DNA of 64,000 bases from NCBI RefSeq assembly GCF_029167645.1, contig NZ_CP119147.1, positions 620,001-684,000 of the forward strand, given 5' to 3'. Each line of letters starts with the position of its first letter. Within the stretch, counting starts at the first letter, position 1. A model generated the notes under the pieces. The model did no database searches, was not told the origin of the DNA, and saw nothing but the letters and a program-made list of their open reading frames with translations. The DNA is from Streptomyces sp. AM 2-1-1 (lineage in GTDB: Bacteria > Actinomycetota > Actinomycetes > Streptomycetales > Streptomycetaceae). Of the stretch, positions 33,172 to 41,870 are shown one piece after another. The position numbers and the translations under genes are program-made.

Positions 33172-35120
33172 GCTCCGCCCCCCTCTCCCCTCCCTTCCAC
33201 CTCCCCCCCGAGGACCGCACGCTCAGCCCTTTCACCGGTTACACCCGGGCGCACTGGGAGGCCGCCGCGGACGGTCTGCTGCACGCGGCCTGGAAGTGGG
33301 CCACCCCCGGCCGCGCCCTGCTCGACCTGCCGGGCCGGCCGTCCGGCTCCGGGGTCCGCTCCGACGGGCTGGAGGGATACGCGCGCACCTTCCTCGCCGC
33401 CGCGTTCCGGGTCGTGGGCGCCGGGGGCGACGACCCGCACGGCTGGCTGGAGCGGTACGCGGACGGCCTCGCCGCCGGTACGCGGACGCCGGGGCGCGAC
33501 GACACCGAGTCCTGGCCGCTCATCCGCGACCACACGGTCTTCGGTCAGCCCATGGTGGAGTCGGCGTCCGTCGCCCTCGGCCTGCGGCTGACCCGTCCGT
33601 GGCTCTGGGACCGGCTCGACGCCACCACCCAGGACCGCGCCGAGGAGTGGCTGCGCGGATCGCTGCGTCACACCCCCGCCCCGAACAACTGGTACCTCTT
33701 CCCCTACACGGTCGCCGGGTTCCTGGAGTCCGTCGGCCGGGGCGACGCGGCCACGGCGCGGGCCCGGGCCCGCGCGTTCGACCTGCTGGAGGGGTGGTAC
33801 CGGGGCGACGGCTGGTACGCGGACGGGGACGGGCGGGCCTTCGACCACTACAACGGCTGGGCGCTGCACCTCTATCCGGTGCTGGACGCGCACCTTTGCG
33901 GCGACGGGGAACCGCTGGCCCACTACGGCGGCCGGCTGCGCGAGCACCTGGAGAGCTTCTCGCTGATGTTCGGCGCGGACGGGGCGCCGCTGCACTTCGG
34001 GCGTTCCCTCGCCTACCGGTTCGCGGCGGGCGCGGCGGTCGGCATGGGTGCGGTCTCCGGACACACCCCGCTCTCCCCGGGTGCTTCCCGGCGGCTGGTC
34101 AGCGGTTCGCTGCGGTACTTCCTGGAGCGCGGGGCCACCGGTGAGGACGGGGTGCTGAGCCTCGGGTGGCACGGCCCGCACACCGCGACCCTCCAGAGGT
34201 ACTCGGGGCCGGCGTCGCCGTACTGGGCGTCGAAGGCGTTCGTGGCGCTGCTCGCCCCGGCGGACCACCCGCTGTGGACGGCTCGGGAGGAGGCCGCCCC
34301 GAGCGACGGTCCCGACCGGGTGCTGTCGCTGCCGGCGCCGGGGCTGCTGGTCCAGTCGACCCGGTCGGACGGGATCGTCCGGCTGCACAACCACGGCAGC
34401 GACCATGTCCGGCCGCACGAGGGCGAGTCGGCGGCCGAGGCGGACCCGCACTACGGGCGGTTCGCGTACTCCACGGCCACCGGTCCCTCGTCGGCGGCGA
34501 ACGTCGCGGACAACCACCTTTCCGTCAGCGCCGGCGGGGCCCGGAGCGTCCGCCGCCGGATCCATCCGCTGGGCGCCGGGCACGGGGACGGCTGGGGCTG
34601 GGCGGCCTCCTGGCACATGCCGGTCTTCCCGGGGCAGCCGCCGGCCGTCCCCGGACTGCGGGTGGAGAGTGTCACCTTCGTACGCGGGCGTCACGAACTC
34701 CGCGTCCACCGGGTCCTCGGCGCCCCGGCGGGTACCCGTCTCGAACAGACCGGCTGGGCGACGGCCCCCGGCGCCTCACCGCACTCCGCCCTGCACGGGC
34801 TGCACGGCTGGGAGTCGCGGGAAGAGGTACGCGCCCCGCAGGGCACCGCCTACACCCGGTGGGCGGTGCTGCCCCGGCTGGCCGCCGACGCCGAGGGCAC
34901 CGCGGTCCTGGTCGCCCTGGCCTCACTCACCGGCGAGACGGATCCGGCGCCGGCGACCGAGGCGGTGAGCGCGGTGGACGTGCCGGCAGGTGACGCGGGC
35001 GCCGGGGACACGGTGGAGGTGGTCTGGTCCGAGGACGGCGCGCTCACCCGGATCGCCTTCGGCCCCCGGGCTCCCGCTGCCGCGCCCGTATCCGTGTCGG
35101 TGGAGCACGGCACCAGGTGA
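33168..35120 (+). CDS. DUF2264-domain protein
   Basis: 650 residues, DUF2264 family. The N-terminal half (about 20-370) is an alpha/alpha-barrel-like region with FTGYTRAHWEAAADGLLHAA, WYLFPYTVAGFLESVGR, WYRGDGWYADGDGRAFDHYN and GWALHLYPVL, and EHLESFSLMFGADGAPLHFGRSLAYRF; the aromatic, Asp/Tyr/His-rich motifs are typical. The C-terminal half is beta-rich. Members are linked to polysaccharide or oligosaccharide breakdown, and some are thought to cut uronic-acid linkages. No signal peptide, so it would act in the cytoplasm on imported oligosaccharides, next to the dehydrogenase. Start ATG 33168 overlaps the previous stop by 4 bp. Enzyme class is inferred from context, not shown. Confidence 0.8.
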   Translation: MSSAPLSPPFHLPPEDRTLSPFTGYTRAHWEAAADGLLHAAWKWATPGRALLDLPGRPSGSGVRSDGLEGYARTFLAAAFRVVGAGGDDPHGWLERYADGLAAGTRTPGRDDTESWPLIRDHTVFGQPMVESASVALGLRLTRPWLWDRLDATTQDRAEEWLRGSLRHTPAPNNWYLFPYTVAGFLESVGRGDAATARARARAFDLLEGWYRGDGWYADGDGRAFDHYNGWALHLYPVLDAHLCGDGEPLAHYGGRLREHLESFSLMFGADGAPLHFGRSLAYRFAAGAAVGMGAVSGHTPLSPGASRRLVSGSLRYFLERGATGEDGVLSLGWHGPHTATLQRYSGPASPYWASKAFVALLAPADHPLWTAREEAAPSDGPDRVLSLPAPGLLVQSTRSDGIVRLHNHGSDHVRPHEGESAAEADPHYGRFAYSTATGPSSAANVADNHLSVSAGGARSVRRRIHPLGAGHGDGWGWAASWHMPVFPGQPPAVPGLRVESVTFVRGRHELRVHRVLGAPAGTRLEQTGWATAPGASPHSALHGLHGWESREEVRAPQGTAYTRWAVLPRLAADAEGTAVLVALASLTGETDPAPATEAVSAVDVPAGDAGAGDTVEVVWSEDGALTRIAFGPRAPAAAPVSVSVEHGTR

Positions 35121-35145
35121 CGCCTCGGCGCCCGCCTCGGACGTC

Positions 35146-35212
35146 GTGTCACACGTCGGCGCGGGCGCACGTCGGCGCCCGTGTCACACGTCGGGGCGGG
35201 CGTCACACGTCC
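35146..35212. repeat. GTGTCACACGTCGG direct repeat between convergent genes
   Basis: The 14-mer GTGTCACACGTCGG occurs at 35146-35159 and 35181-35194, and a third GTCACACGT runs into the lutC stop. It contains the palindrome GTGTCACAC. Lies between convergent DUF2264 and lutC. Confidence 0.7.
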
Positions 35213-35835
35213 GTCCGGATGATCACCACCAGGGTCCGGGGCCCGTGCACCCCTTCCACCCGCTCCAGTTCGATGTCGGACGTGGCCGAGGGCCCGCTGA
35301 TCAGGGTCGTCGGCCGCTCCGGTACGAGGCGTGCCACCGCCTCCGGGACCCCGGCCTCCACCGTGGAGAGGTCGACGACGCAGACGTGCAGGTCGGGGAC
35401 GAGGGAGAGCGCGCGGCGCCCCTGGTCCCCGGAACCGTCCAGAAAGATCGTGCCGGTCTCCGCGCAGCTGACGGCGGACGCCGTCACCACGCCGTCCAGC
35501 GCGCCGAGCGAGGGCGCCGGGATGTCGGCGGAGTCCCGCTGGACCTCCCCGTCCCAGGCCGCCGACCACCCGGCGTCGAGCCCGGCCGGTACGCCGATCC
35601 GGCGGGCACCGTGCTCCCGCAGCACCTGTGCGATCACCTCCGCCGTCCGGTCCGCGGTGCACGGGTGGACCCGCGCCCTGTAGTCGACGAGCCGGTCGGT
35701 GAGGAGGGCGAGCCGTTCGGCGTCGGGGAGGACGCGTCCGGTGCGGTAGGCGCGCGGGACGGTGACCGGGCGGGCCGGCGCGAGCGCCAGGGCATCGCGC
35801 ACCCGGCCGAGGACGGTGTCACGTGCGGTCGTCAC
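35203..35835 (-). CDS. lutC: Lactate utilization protein LutC (LUD domain)
   Basis: LUD-domain protein of 210 residues, third subunit of the LutABC iron-sulfur complex that oxidises L-lactate to pyruvate. Seen: VTTARDTVLGRVRDALALAP at the start, GARRIGVPAGLDAG, GVVTASAVSCAETGTIFLDG, RRALSLVPDLHVCVV and TTLISGPSATSDIELERVEG with HGPRTLVVII, the LutC signature end (S-G-P-S-x-T-x-D-I-E...V-x-G-x-H-G-P). GTG 35835 overlaps the LutB stop by 4 bp (GTGA). Last gene of the lutABC operon. Length and motifs are those of the family. Confidence 0.93.
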   Translation of the reverse strand: MTTARDTVLGRVRDALALAPARPVTVPRAYRTGRVLPDAERLALLTDRLVDYRARVHPCTADRTAEVIAQVLREHGARRIGVPAGLDAGWSAAWDGEVQRDSADIPAPSLGALDGVVTASAVSCAETGTIFLDGSGDQGRRALSLVPDLHVCVVDLSTVEAGVPEAVARLVPERPTTLISGPSATSDIELERVEGVHGPRTLVVIIRTDV

Positions 35836-37418
35836 TTCTCCTCCTGGGTGGGAGCGTCCGGGCCGTCCTCGGCACCACCGCCGGCGGCGCCGGTGGCCGC
35901 GCCCTCGTCGGCCGCGGCCTTCAGGGTGGCGGCGCCTTCGGCCGAGGCGAGCCAGGCGCGGAAGGTCTGCTTCGGAGGTGCCGGGGTGTCCCGGCTGTCG
36001 CTCCAGCCGTCGAAGGGTGCGGGAACCCGCCCGATCGTGCCGTCCTTGCCCGCGACGATCCGTCCGAGACCGGCGGCCTTCTGTGCCGCCGTGAAGAGCT
36101 TCGGGTGCCGCATCACCGTGGCCGCGGCCTTCATGGCGAGCTTCTCGGGCGTCGTACCGGCCTGTTCGGTGTTCTGGTGGCGCAGCTCGACCAGGAGCGA
36201 GGGGATGTCGATCTTGACGGGGCAGGCGTCGAAGCAGGCGCCGCAGAGGCTGGAGGCGTACGGCAGCGAGCTGTTGGGGTCGTCCTTCGCGGCGTGCATC
36301 CCCGCGAGCTGCGGGGTGAGGACCGCGCCGATCGGGCCCGGGTAGGTCGAGCCGTAGGCGTGGCCGCCGGCGCGTTCGTAGACCGGGCAGACGTTGAGGC
36401 AGGCGGAGCAGCGGATGCAGTTGAGGGCCTCGCGCCCGACCTTGTCGGCGAGCGCGGCGGTCCGGCCGTTGTCGAGGAGGACCAGGTGGAACGCCTGCGG
36501 GCCGTCGCCGGGCGTGACCCCGGTCCACATCGAGGTGTACGGGTTCATTCGCTCGCCGGTGGAGGAACGCGGCAGGAGCTGGAGGAAGACTTCGAGGTCG
36601 GTGTAGCGGGGCAGCACCTTCTCGATGCCCATCACCGTGATCAGGGTGTCGGGCAGGGTGAGGCACATCCGGCCGTTGCCCTCGGACTCGACGACGGAGA
36701 GGGTGCCGGTCTCGGCGATGCCGAAGTTGGCGCCGGAGACCGCGACCCGGGTGGTCATGAACTTCTCGCGCAAGTAGGCGCGCGCGACGGCGGCGAGGTG
36801 CGCCGGCACGTTGTCCAGCGCGGGGTCGACGCCGGGGATCTCCTTGAGGAAGATCTCCCGGATCTCGTCACGGTTGCGGTGGATCGCCGGCACCAGGATG
36901 TGCGAGGGCTTGTCGTGGGCGAGCTGCACAATGAGTTCGGCGAGGTCGGTCTCGTACGGCGTGATCCCGGCCGATTCGAGGTGCTCGTTGAGGCCGATCT
37001 CCTGCGTGGCCATGGACTTGACCTTGATGACCTCGTTGCTGCCGGTCGCCCTGATCAGTTCGGTGACGATCTCGTTGGCCTCGGCGCCGTCACGCGCCCA
37101 GTGGACCGTGCCGCCGTGCTCGGTGACCTTCGCCTCCAGTTGCTCCAGGAGCTCGGGCAGGCGGTTCATGGTGTCGGTCTTGATGGCCGCGCCCGCCTCG
37201 CGCAGGTGCTCCCAGTCGGGGAGCTCGCCGGTGACGTTCAGGCGCTTGGCGCGGATGGTGCGGGTCGCCTTGCCGAGGTTGCGGCGCAGCTGTTCGTTGC
37301 GCAGCTCGTCGTGGGCGGCGGCGGGGAACTTCCGTTCGCCGCGCAGGTTCCCCGTTCCGTACGGGGAGCGCGGGGGCGCGGGGGGCATGCCGAGGAAGGT
37401 GCTCGTACGGCTGCTCAT
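35832..37418 (-). CDS. lutB: Lactate utilization iron-sulfur protein LutB
   Basis: 528 residues. Large subunit of LutABC. An N-terminal LUD domain (about 75-300: VHWARDGAEANEIVTELIRA, KSMATQEIGLNEHLESAGIT, ISG-like AETGTLSVVESEGNGRMCLT) is followed by a 2x[4Fe-4S] ferredoxin region with CIRCSACLNVCPVY (about 370) and CGACFDACPVKIDIPSLLV (about 425), each with the Cys-x2-Cys-x2-Cys-x3-Cys-Pro spacing. A Pro/Ala-rich tail is variable. Start ATG 37418 overlaps the LutA stop by 4 bp, and its own stop overlaps LutC, so the three subunits are translationally linked. Role: electron transfer from lactate to the respiratory chain, at the cytoplasmic face of the membrane. Confidence 0.95.
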   Translation of the reverse strand: MSSRTSTFLGMPPAPPRSPYGTGNLRGERKFPAAAHDELRNEQLRRNLGKATRTIRAKRLNVTGELPDWEHLREAGAAIKTDTMNRLPELLEQLEAKVTEHGGTVHWARDGAEANEIVTELIRATGSNEVIKVKSMATQEIGLNEHLESAGITPYETDLAELIVQLAHDKPSHILVPAIHRNRDEIREIFLKEIPGVDPALDNVPAHLAAVARAYLREKFMTTRVAVSGANFGIAETGTLSVVESEGNGRMCLTLPDTLITVMGIEKVLPRYTDLEVFLQLLPRSSTGERMNPYTSMWTGVTPGDGPQAFHLVLLDNGRTAALADKVGREALNCIRCSACLNVCPVYERAGGHAYGSTYPGPIGAVLTPQLAGMHAAKDDPNSSLPYASSLCGACFDACPVKIDIPSLLVELRHQNTEQAGTTPEKLAMKAAATVMRHPKLFTAAQKAAGLGRIVAGKDGTIGRVPAPFDGWSDSRDTPAPPKQTFRAWLASAEGAATLKAAADEGAATGAAGGGAEDGPDAPTQEEK

Positions 37419-38185
37419 ACGGCGGCCTCCTCCTTCATGGGGTAGGGCGCGGTGCGGGTGGCGGCGAGGATCTGCGCGAGGTGCAGGGTGCGGGTGCCGG
37501 ACGAGATGCGGTGGAGCCCGCCGCCGATGTGCATCAGGCAGGAGGAGTCGCCGGCGGTGCAGACGTCGGCCCCGGTGGAACCGATGGCGCGGATCTTGTC
37601 CTGGAGCATCGCGGAGGAGGTCCCGGCGTTCTTCAGCGCGAAGGTGCCGCCGAATCCGCAGCACGCGTCGGCCTCGGGCAGCTCGACGAGGTCGATGGAG
37701 TCGACCGCGCGCAGCAGGCGCAGCGGCTTCTCCCCGACGCGGAGCATCCGCAGCGAGTGGCAGGTGGGGTGGTAGGTCACGCGGTGCGGGAAGTACCCGC
37801 CGACGTCGGTGGCGTCGAGCACGTCGACGAGGAACTCCGAGAGCTCGTACGTCTTGGCTTCGACCGTGGCGACCCCGGCGCGGAGCGCGGCGTCGCCGTA
37901 TCGCTCGGCGACGAGGCGGTGCTGGTGGCGGACCGACCCGGCGCAGGAGCCGGAGGGCATGACGACCGCCTCGATCGACGCGTCCCCGAACTGGTCGGCG
38001 AAGTTGCGGACCAGCGGCAGCGGCTCGCGCTGGTAGCCGGTGTTGACGTGCATCTGGCCGCAGCAGGTCTGCCCGGGCGGGAACACGATCTCGTGGCCCA
38101 GGCGGGCGAGCAGCACCGCGGTGGATTTCACCGCCTCCGGGAAGAGCGTGTCTCCCAGACAGGTGGCGAAGAGCCCGACGCGCAT
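37415..38185 (-). CDS. lutA: Lactate utilization protein LutA (CCG-domain)
   Basis: 256 residues, first subunit of LutABC. Two cysteine-rich CCG domains: PGQTCCGQMHVNTGYQ (about 40) and ADACCGFGGTFALKNAG (about 190), plus SGSCAGSVRHQH (about 80) and YHPTCHSLRMLRVG, as in the Fe-S-binding CCG proteins of glycolate oxidase and heterodisulfide reductase. N-terminus MRVGLFATCLGDTLFPEAV is characteristic. The start at 38185 has GAGGAGG 5 bases before it. The candidate operator TATGGTCGGACCATA is 71 bp upstream, so the operon is probably repressed by the GntR protein encoded just upstream. Confidence 0.95.
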   Translation of the reverse strand: MRVGLFATCLGDTLFPEAVKSTAVLLARLGHEIVFPPGQTCCGQMHVNTGYQREPLPLVRNFADQFGDASIEAVVMPSGSCAGSVRHQHRLVAERYGDAALRAGVATVEAKTYELSEFLVDVLDATDVGGYFPHRVTYHPTCHSLRMLRVGEKPLRLLRAVDSIDLVELPEADACCGFGGTFALKNAGTSSAMLQDKIRAIGSTGADVCTAGDSSCLMHIGGGLHRISSGTRTLHLAQILAATRTAPYPMKEEAAV

Positions 38186-38255
38186 GGAGCCTCCTCGATC
38201 GTTCTCGAAACGTCCTCCGCGGGGGCCGGAACCGCATGACCCCGGACGTCCTTTC

Positions 38256-38270
38256 TATGGTCGGACCATA
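38256..38270. promoter_or_regulatory. LldR/FadR-type operator in front of lutA
   Basis: Perfect palindrome TATGGTC-G-GACCATA (38256-38270). The core TGGTC-N-GACCA fits the operators of FadR-subfamily GntR regulators such as LldR. It lies 71 bp before lutA, where a repressor would block transcription. Confidence 0.8.
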
Positions 38271-38335
38271 CTAGGCGCAGCTCCGCCGGTGAAGAGGTGC
38301 GGGCCGCGCGCCCTCTCGCGCCGCCGGGGTGGCTG

Positions 38336-39061
38336 CTACTTCTGGTCGTCGACCAGCGTGCCGTGCAGGCTGCGGATGTGGCGTTCGACGAGGTCGGCCG
38401 CCTCCGTGCCCCGTCCGGCGCGTACCAGCCGGAGCAGTTCGGTGTGTTCGGCGTTGAGCGCGGCAGCGGTGGCGGGCCAGTCGCCCGACTCTTCCAGCGC
38501 CCGCAGGATCAGCGGCCGTACGGACTCACGCACGGCGGAGGTGAGGGTGGAGGTGAGGGCGTTGCCGGAGCAGCGGGCGATCTGGACGTGGAAGCGGGTG
38601 TCGAGATCGTTGAAGGCGGCGACGCCGATGCCGGGTTCCGCCATCCCCGCGACCAGGGACGCGGCCTCGTCGAGGTCCTCTTCGCCCGCCTGCGTGACAG
38701 CGGCCTCGAATCCGGCCCGCTCCAGGACGACCCGCGCCTCCATGACGTCATGGAGGCTGTAACTCCCCAGGGCGAAGTGGAGTCGCAGCAACCGCCCGAG
38801 CGCGTCGTCGGGGTTGCGCACGATCCGGGCCCCCGAGTCGGGCCCCCGGCCGGGCTGGGCCACCAGGACACCGATGGTCTCCAGTACCCGCAGGGCCTCG
38901 CGCAGGGCCGACCGGCTGACGCCGAGGACCGGGGCGAGTTCCCGCTCCGGCGGGAGGCGGTCGCCGGCCTTGAGTTCGCCGGCGAAGACCCGCTCCTCGA
39001 TGCTCCGCAACACGAGTTCGTGGGTCCGTGACTGACGCACCGGTTCCCATTCGACGGGCAT
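38336..39061 (-). CDS. GntR-family (FadR subfamily) regulator, LldR-like
   Basis: 241 residues. N-terminal winged helix (about 10-75): QSRTHELVLRSIEERVFAGE, LKAGDRLPPERELAPVLGVS, RSALREALRVLETIGVLVAQ with the recognition helix and wing. C-terminal FCD ligand-binding domain (about 90-230) with VMEARVVLERAGFEAAV, FNDLDTRFHVQIARCSGN (the metal/acid-binding Asp and His) and AVRESVRPLILRALEESG, then HTELLRLVRAGRGTEAADLV and RHIRSLHG with the last His. This fits LldR-type L-lactate sensors. Start ATG 39061 has GGGAG about 6 bases before it. It lies upstream of lutA in the same direction with 150 bp between, and operator-like sites precede both. Confidence 0.9.
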   Translation of the reverse strand: MPVEWEPVRQSRTHELVLRSIEERVFAGELKAGDRLPPERELAPVLGVSRSALREALRVLETIGVLVAQPGRGPDSGARIVRNPDDALGRLLRLHFALGSYSLHDVMEARVVLERAGFEAAVTQAGEEDLDEAASLVAGMAEPGIGVAAFNDLDTRFHVQIARCSGNALTSTLTSAVRESVRPLILRALEESGDWPATAAALNAEHTELLRLVRAGRGTEAADLVERHIRSLHGTLVDDQK

Positions 39062-39432
39062 CCGCCACTCCCTGCCTCGGCCGGTCGCACCGGCGCTCCG
39101 TCCGCGCGGTCCGGGGACGGGTATCACCCGGCGCCGAAAGAACCGACTATGTCACACACGGCGTGTGGTAGGACCAATGAGCCGGACGACCGGTGACGCC
39201 GCCGTTCGCGGTGGTCGGGACCAGCGGCCTTCCGGCCACCCGGCACCTCCCCCTGCGCCTCGCACCACGGGACGGGCGTGCGGTCGGCCCGTGGGTCGTC
39301 CTGGTCCCACGGTGCTCGCCGCACCGGTCACGGTCACCACGGTCGCCCCGCCGGGCCGAGCGGCGGGGGTCCGGACGAAGGGAACGCCGACCATTTCATG
39401 TGATTCTCACTCAGGGCGCATACGGTACGCCT
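39062..39432. other. Divergent gap between GntR and DUF2510 genes
   Basis: 371 bp without a gene. It contains the GntR operator-like site; otherwise nothing was recognised. Confidence 0.6.
39166..39176. promoter_or_regulatory. Second LldR-type operator, before the GntR gene
   Basis: TGGTAGGACCA (39166-39176), TGGT/ACCA inverted around AGG, the same spacing as the lutA site with one mismatch from TGGTCNGACCA. About 105 bp before the GntR start, so autoregulation is likely. Confidence 0.55.
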
Positions 39433-40380
39433 GTGAACCAGACGAGCCCGCCCGGCTGGCATCCAGACCCCGGGTATACAGGAATTGGCCCCGCGCAGGA
39501 GCGCTGGTGGGACGGCACCCAGTGGACCGACCAGCTCCGCGTGGCACCCGCCGCCGTCCGTAGCCGCCGTGTCCGCATCGGCGTCGGCATCACCGTCGGC
39601 CTGGTGGTTCTCGCCGCCGTCGGCGGTGGCGCGTACGCACTCGGACACAACGACGGAAAGCAGTCCGCCAGGCCTTCGGTCGCCCGGTCCGGCGGCCCCC
39701 AGTCCGGCGGCGGTGACGGACGGCCGGGCGCCCCGGGAGGAAGCGGGGGCAACGGCGGAAGCGACGGTGAGGACGGCGGAAGCGGCCAGAACGGCGGTGG
39801 CGACGACGGGCAGGGCCAGGCGCCCGAATCACAGATCCCGACCGAGGACGGCTACGCGACCGACGTCGCCAGCGGCATCAGCCTGCCGGTCCCGGACGGG
39901 TGGACGGGCGAGTCGGGCGCGGTCGGCGCCAGTCTGACGACGGGTGAGTACGCCTGCCCCGGCGACGCCGACGAGAAGTGCGTGCGCGGAGGAGTCTTCT
40001 CGGCCCCCGCCGCCGCGCTGGAGAACACGGAGAAGACCGCCGAAGCGGCCGCGAAGAAGGACATCTCGGCCAACGCCGAACAGTCCTACGGGTCGGACAT
40101 CTACGAGGGCATCACCTCCCACCAGCAGCTCAAGTCCGAGGCGGTCACGGTGGCGGGCCAGAAGGGCTATCTCGTGCGCTGGAAGGTGGTCACGAAGAAG
40201 GGCGACGACGGGTACGTCGAATCGCTCGCCTTCCCCTCCCCCCGCAACAAGGACCTGCTGGTGGTCGTCCGGTCCGGGTTCGACATCAACGACCGGGCGC
40301 CGGAGCTCTCCCTCCTGGACACCATCACCAAGGGCATCAAGGCGGCATCGGCCGGCTCCGGTTCCGGGCAGACCGCGTAA
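39433..40380 (+). CDS. DUF2510-domain membrane-anchored protein
   Basis: 315 residues. The N-terminal DUF2510 motif (about 5-35) reads PPGWHPDPGYTGIGPAQERW and WDGTQWTDQLR, the pattern of a short aromatic, Trp-rich repeat found near actinobacterial membrane anchors. One transmembrane helix follows (IGVGITVGLVVLAAVGGGAY, about 48-70), then a low-complexity Gly/Ser-rich linker (about 78-130) and an extracytoplasmic domain (about 135-300) with ISLPVPDGWTGESGAVGASL, a CPGDADEKCV pair of cysteines and VTVAGQKGYLVRWKVVTKKG. The DUF2510 part would face the cytoplasm. GTG 39433 is the start; a longer frame is upstream shadow. Function of the C-terminal domain unknown. Confidence 0.8.
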   Translation: MNQTSPPGWHPDPGYTGIGPAQERWWDGTQWTDQLRVAPAAVRSRRVRIGVGITVGLVVLAAVGGGAYALGHNDGKQSARPSVARSGGPQSGGGDGRPGAPGGSGGNGGSDGEDGGSGQNGGGDDGQGQAPESQIPTEDGYATDVASGISLPVPDGWTGESGAVGASLTTGEYACPGDADEKCVRGGVFSAPAAALENTEKTAEAAAKKDISANAEQSYGSDIYEGITSHQQLKSEAVTVAGQKGYLVRWKVVTKKGDDGYVESLAFPSPRNKDLLVVVRSGFDINDRAPELSLLDTITKGIKAASAGSGSGQTA

Positions 40381-40447
40381 CCCCCGACCCCATTCCTCGG
40401 TCGGCACCGGCGACGCAGGGGCCGGGCGACCCAGGGGCCGGGCCACT

Positions 40448-40493
40448 CAAGGGCCGGGCACGGGCGCGCATCCGCGCCCGTGCCCGGCCCTTG
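40448..40493 (+). terminator. Exceptionally long terminator hairpin
   Basis: A 21-bp perfect stem (40448-40468 / 40473-40493) with a 4-base loop, ending CTTG, 67 bp after the DUF2510 gene. Unusually stable even for this G+C. Two GGGCCGGGC-type sequences precede it. Confidence 0.85.
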
Positions 40494-40589
40494 CCGTGCC
40501 GCCTTCCCGGGGCAGCGCAAGACCTTTCTCCGCCTTTGCGGCAGAAGGGCCAGGCCGCTTGCTCACACCGTCGGGACGGAATCTTCACG

Positions 40590-40609
40590 TGATCACATCG
40601 TTGTGATCA
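40590..40609. promoter_or_regulatory. Inverted repeat TGATCACA/TGTGATCA before MHYT gene
   Basis: TGATCACA (40590-40597) and TGTGATCA (40602-40609), perfect, 4-base spacer, 95 bp before the MHYT start. Candidate operator; the orientation of the half-sites (TCACA...TGTGA) is the reverse of a CRP site. Confidence 0.5.
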
Positions 40610-40703
40610 TCGGTCATTCTGGATCATCGCGGCTGGTTAGGGTCAACGTGCGTCCGATCTTGGACATGGACATGGTCTTTGACCGACCGAGGAGGTACGG
40701 ACA

Positions 40704-41570
40704 ATGACGTCCGCGACCATTGATGGTTTCAGCCACGGCTTCGTGACCCCCGCCGCGGGGTTCCTCGTCGCCTGGCTCGGCGGGGCTCTGGGCCTGCGCT
40801 GCACGAACCGGGCACGCAGCTCGTCGGGCATCCCGAAGGCGGGCTGGCTCGCACTCGGCGCCGGATCGATCGGTGTCGGGATCTGGACGATGCACTTCGT
40901 GGCCATGCTCGGCTTCGAAGTCGTCGGCGCACGGGTCTCCTACGACCTGGGCCTCACCGTGGGCAGCCTGGGCGTGGCGGTGCTCGTCGTCCTGATCGGG
41001 GTGGTCCTCGTCGGGTACCGGGGGACGGGATGGGCCAATCTCCTCCCCGCCGGCACGCTGATGGGCCTCGGCATCGCGGGCATGCACTACATGGGCATGG
41101 CGGGGATGCACGTGGGGATGAGGATCCACTACTCCGTGCCCCTGGTGGTGGTCTCCGTCGTGATCGCGGTGGTCGCGGCGACGGCCGCCCTGCGAGCGGC
41201 GGTCTCGACCTCGGGCATCAGGGCGAGCGCGAGTTCCAGCCTGATCTTCGGCGTCGCCGTCGCCGCGATGCACTACACCGGCATGAGCGCGCTGGGAGTG
41301 AACGCCGACCACATGTCCCACGCCTCGGGGACACCCGCCACCGACCTGATCGTCCCCATGCTGCTGGGGCCGACGGTGTTCCTCGTCCTCGCGTCGGCCG
41401 TGGTGATGTTCGACCCCGATCTGATGCTCGGAGACGTGGAGCGCAGGGCCCGCCTCAGGGCTTCCTCCGGTCCGGTCTCCCCCGCGGCCGCGGCCGACAC
41501 TGCCGGACCGTCGTCGGTGGGTCGGCCGAACGCCGCGCACCGAGAAGGCGGGGCCTTCCACCGGCGGTGA
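40704..41570 (+). CDS. MHYT-domain seven-helix sensor protein
   Basis: 288 residues. Seven hydrophobic helices with the three MHYT motifs: WTMHFVAMLGF (about residue 60), GMHYMGMAGMH (about 127) and AMHYTGMSALG (about 190). These Met/His residues are thought to bind copper or another metal and to sense O2, CO or NO. There is no GGDEF/EAL partner domain; the C-terminus is a short Ala-rich cytoplasmic tail. Strong AGGAGG (40690-40695) 8 bases upstream of ATG 40704. The palindrome at 40590 may regulate it. It is a single-domain version of the sensor, common in Streptomyces, with unknown downstream partner. Confidence 0.85.
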   Translation: MTSATIDGFSHGFVTPAAGFLVAWLGGALGLRCTNRARSSSGIPKAGWLALGAGSIGVGIWTMHFVAMLGFEVVGARVSYDLGLTVGSLGVAVLVVLIGVVLVGYRGTGWANLLPAGTLMGLGIAGMHYMGMAGMHVGMRIHYSVPLVVVSVVIAVVAATAALRAAVSTSGIRASASSSLIFGVAVAAMHYTGMSALGVNADHMSHASGTPATDLIVPMLLGPTVFLVLASAVVMFDPDLMLGDVERRARLRASSGPVSPAAAADTAGPSSVGRPNAAHREGGAFHRR

Positions 41571-41623
41571 CCTGGGGGCGGACACGCCGGCCGGCAGGCG
41601 AAGGGCCCGGCGGCCCGGGAAAC

Positions 41624-41665
41624 GATCAGGGCGGGTACCGGATTTCTCCGGTACCCGCCCTGATC
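41624..41665 (-). terminator. Terminator hairpin of tRNA-Pro copy 2
   Basis: 19-bp perfect stem (41624-41642 / 41647-41665) with a GAAA tetraloop on the minus strand, 17 bp beyond the tRNA 3' end. Same apical sequence and layout as the hairpin after copy 1, while the stem base sequence differs. Confidence 0.85.
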
Positions 41666-41681
41666 CGACGACTCTTTCGAG

Positions 41682-41755
<74 letters not shown>

Positions 41756-41870
41756 GCACCGTCTGACCTGGGCAGTTGCCCGGGCCGAACGTGCATGAGA
41801 ACGATACCGCACTTGGACGGGTGGTTACGAACCGCTTTCGCTTGACCTCGACCTTGATTGAGGTTGAACG

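Noticed and set aside
40590..40609. A CRP/FNR-type site upstream of the MHYT gene
   Set aside because: The half-sites are in reverse order (TCACA before TGTGA) and the spacing is 4, so it is kept only as an unassigned inverted repeat.
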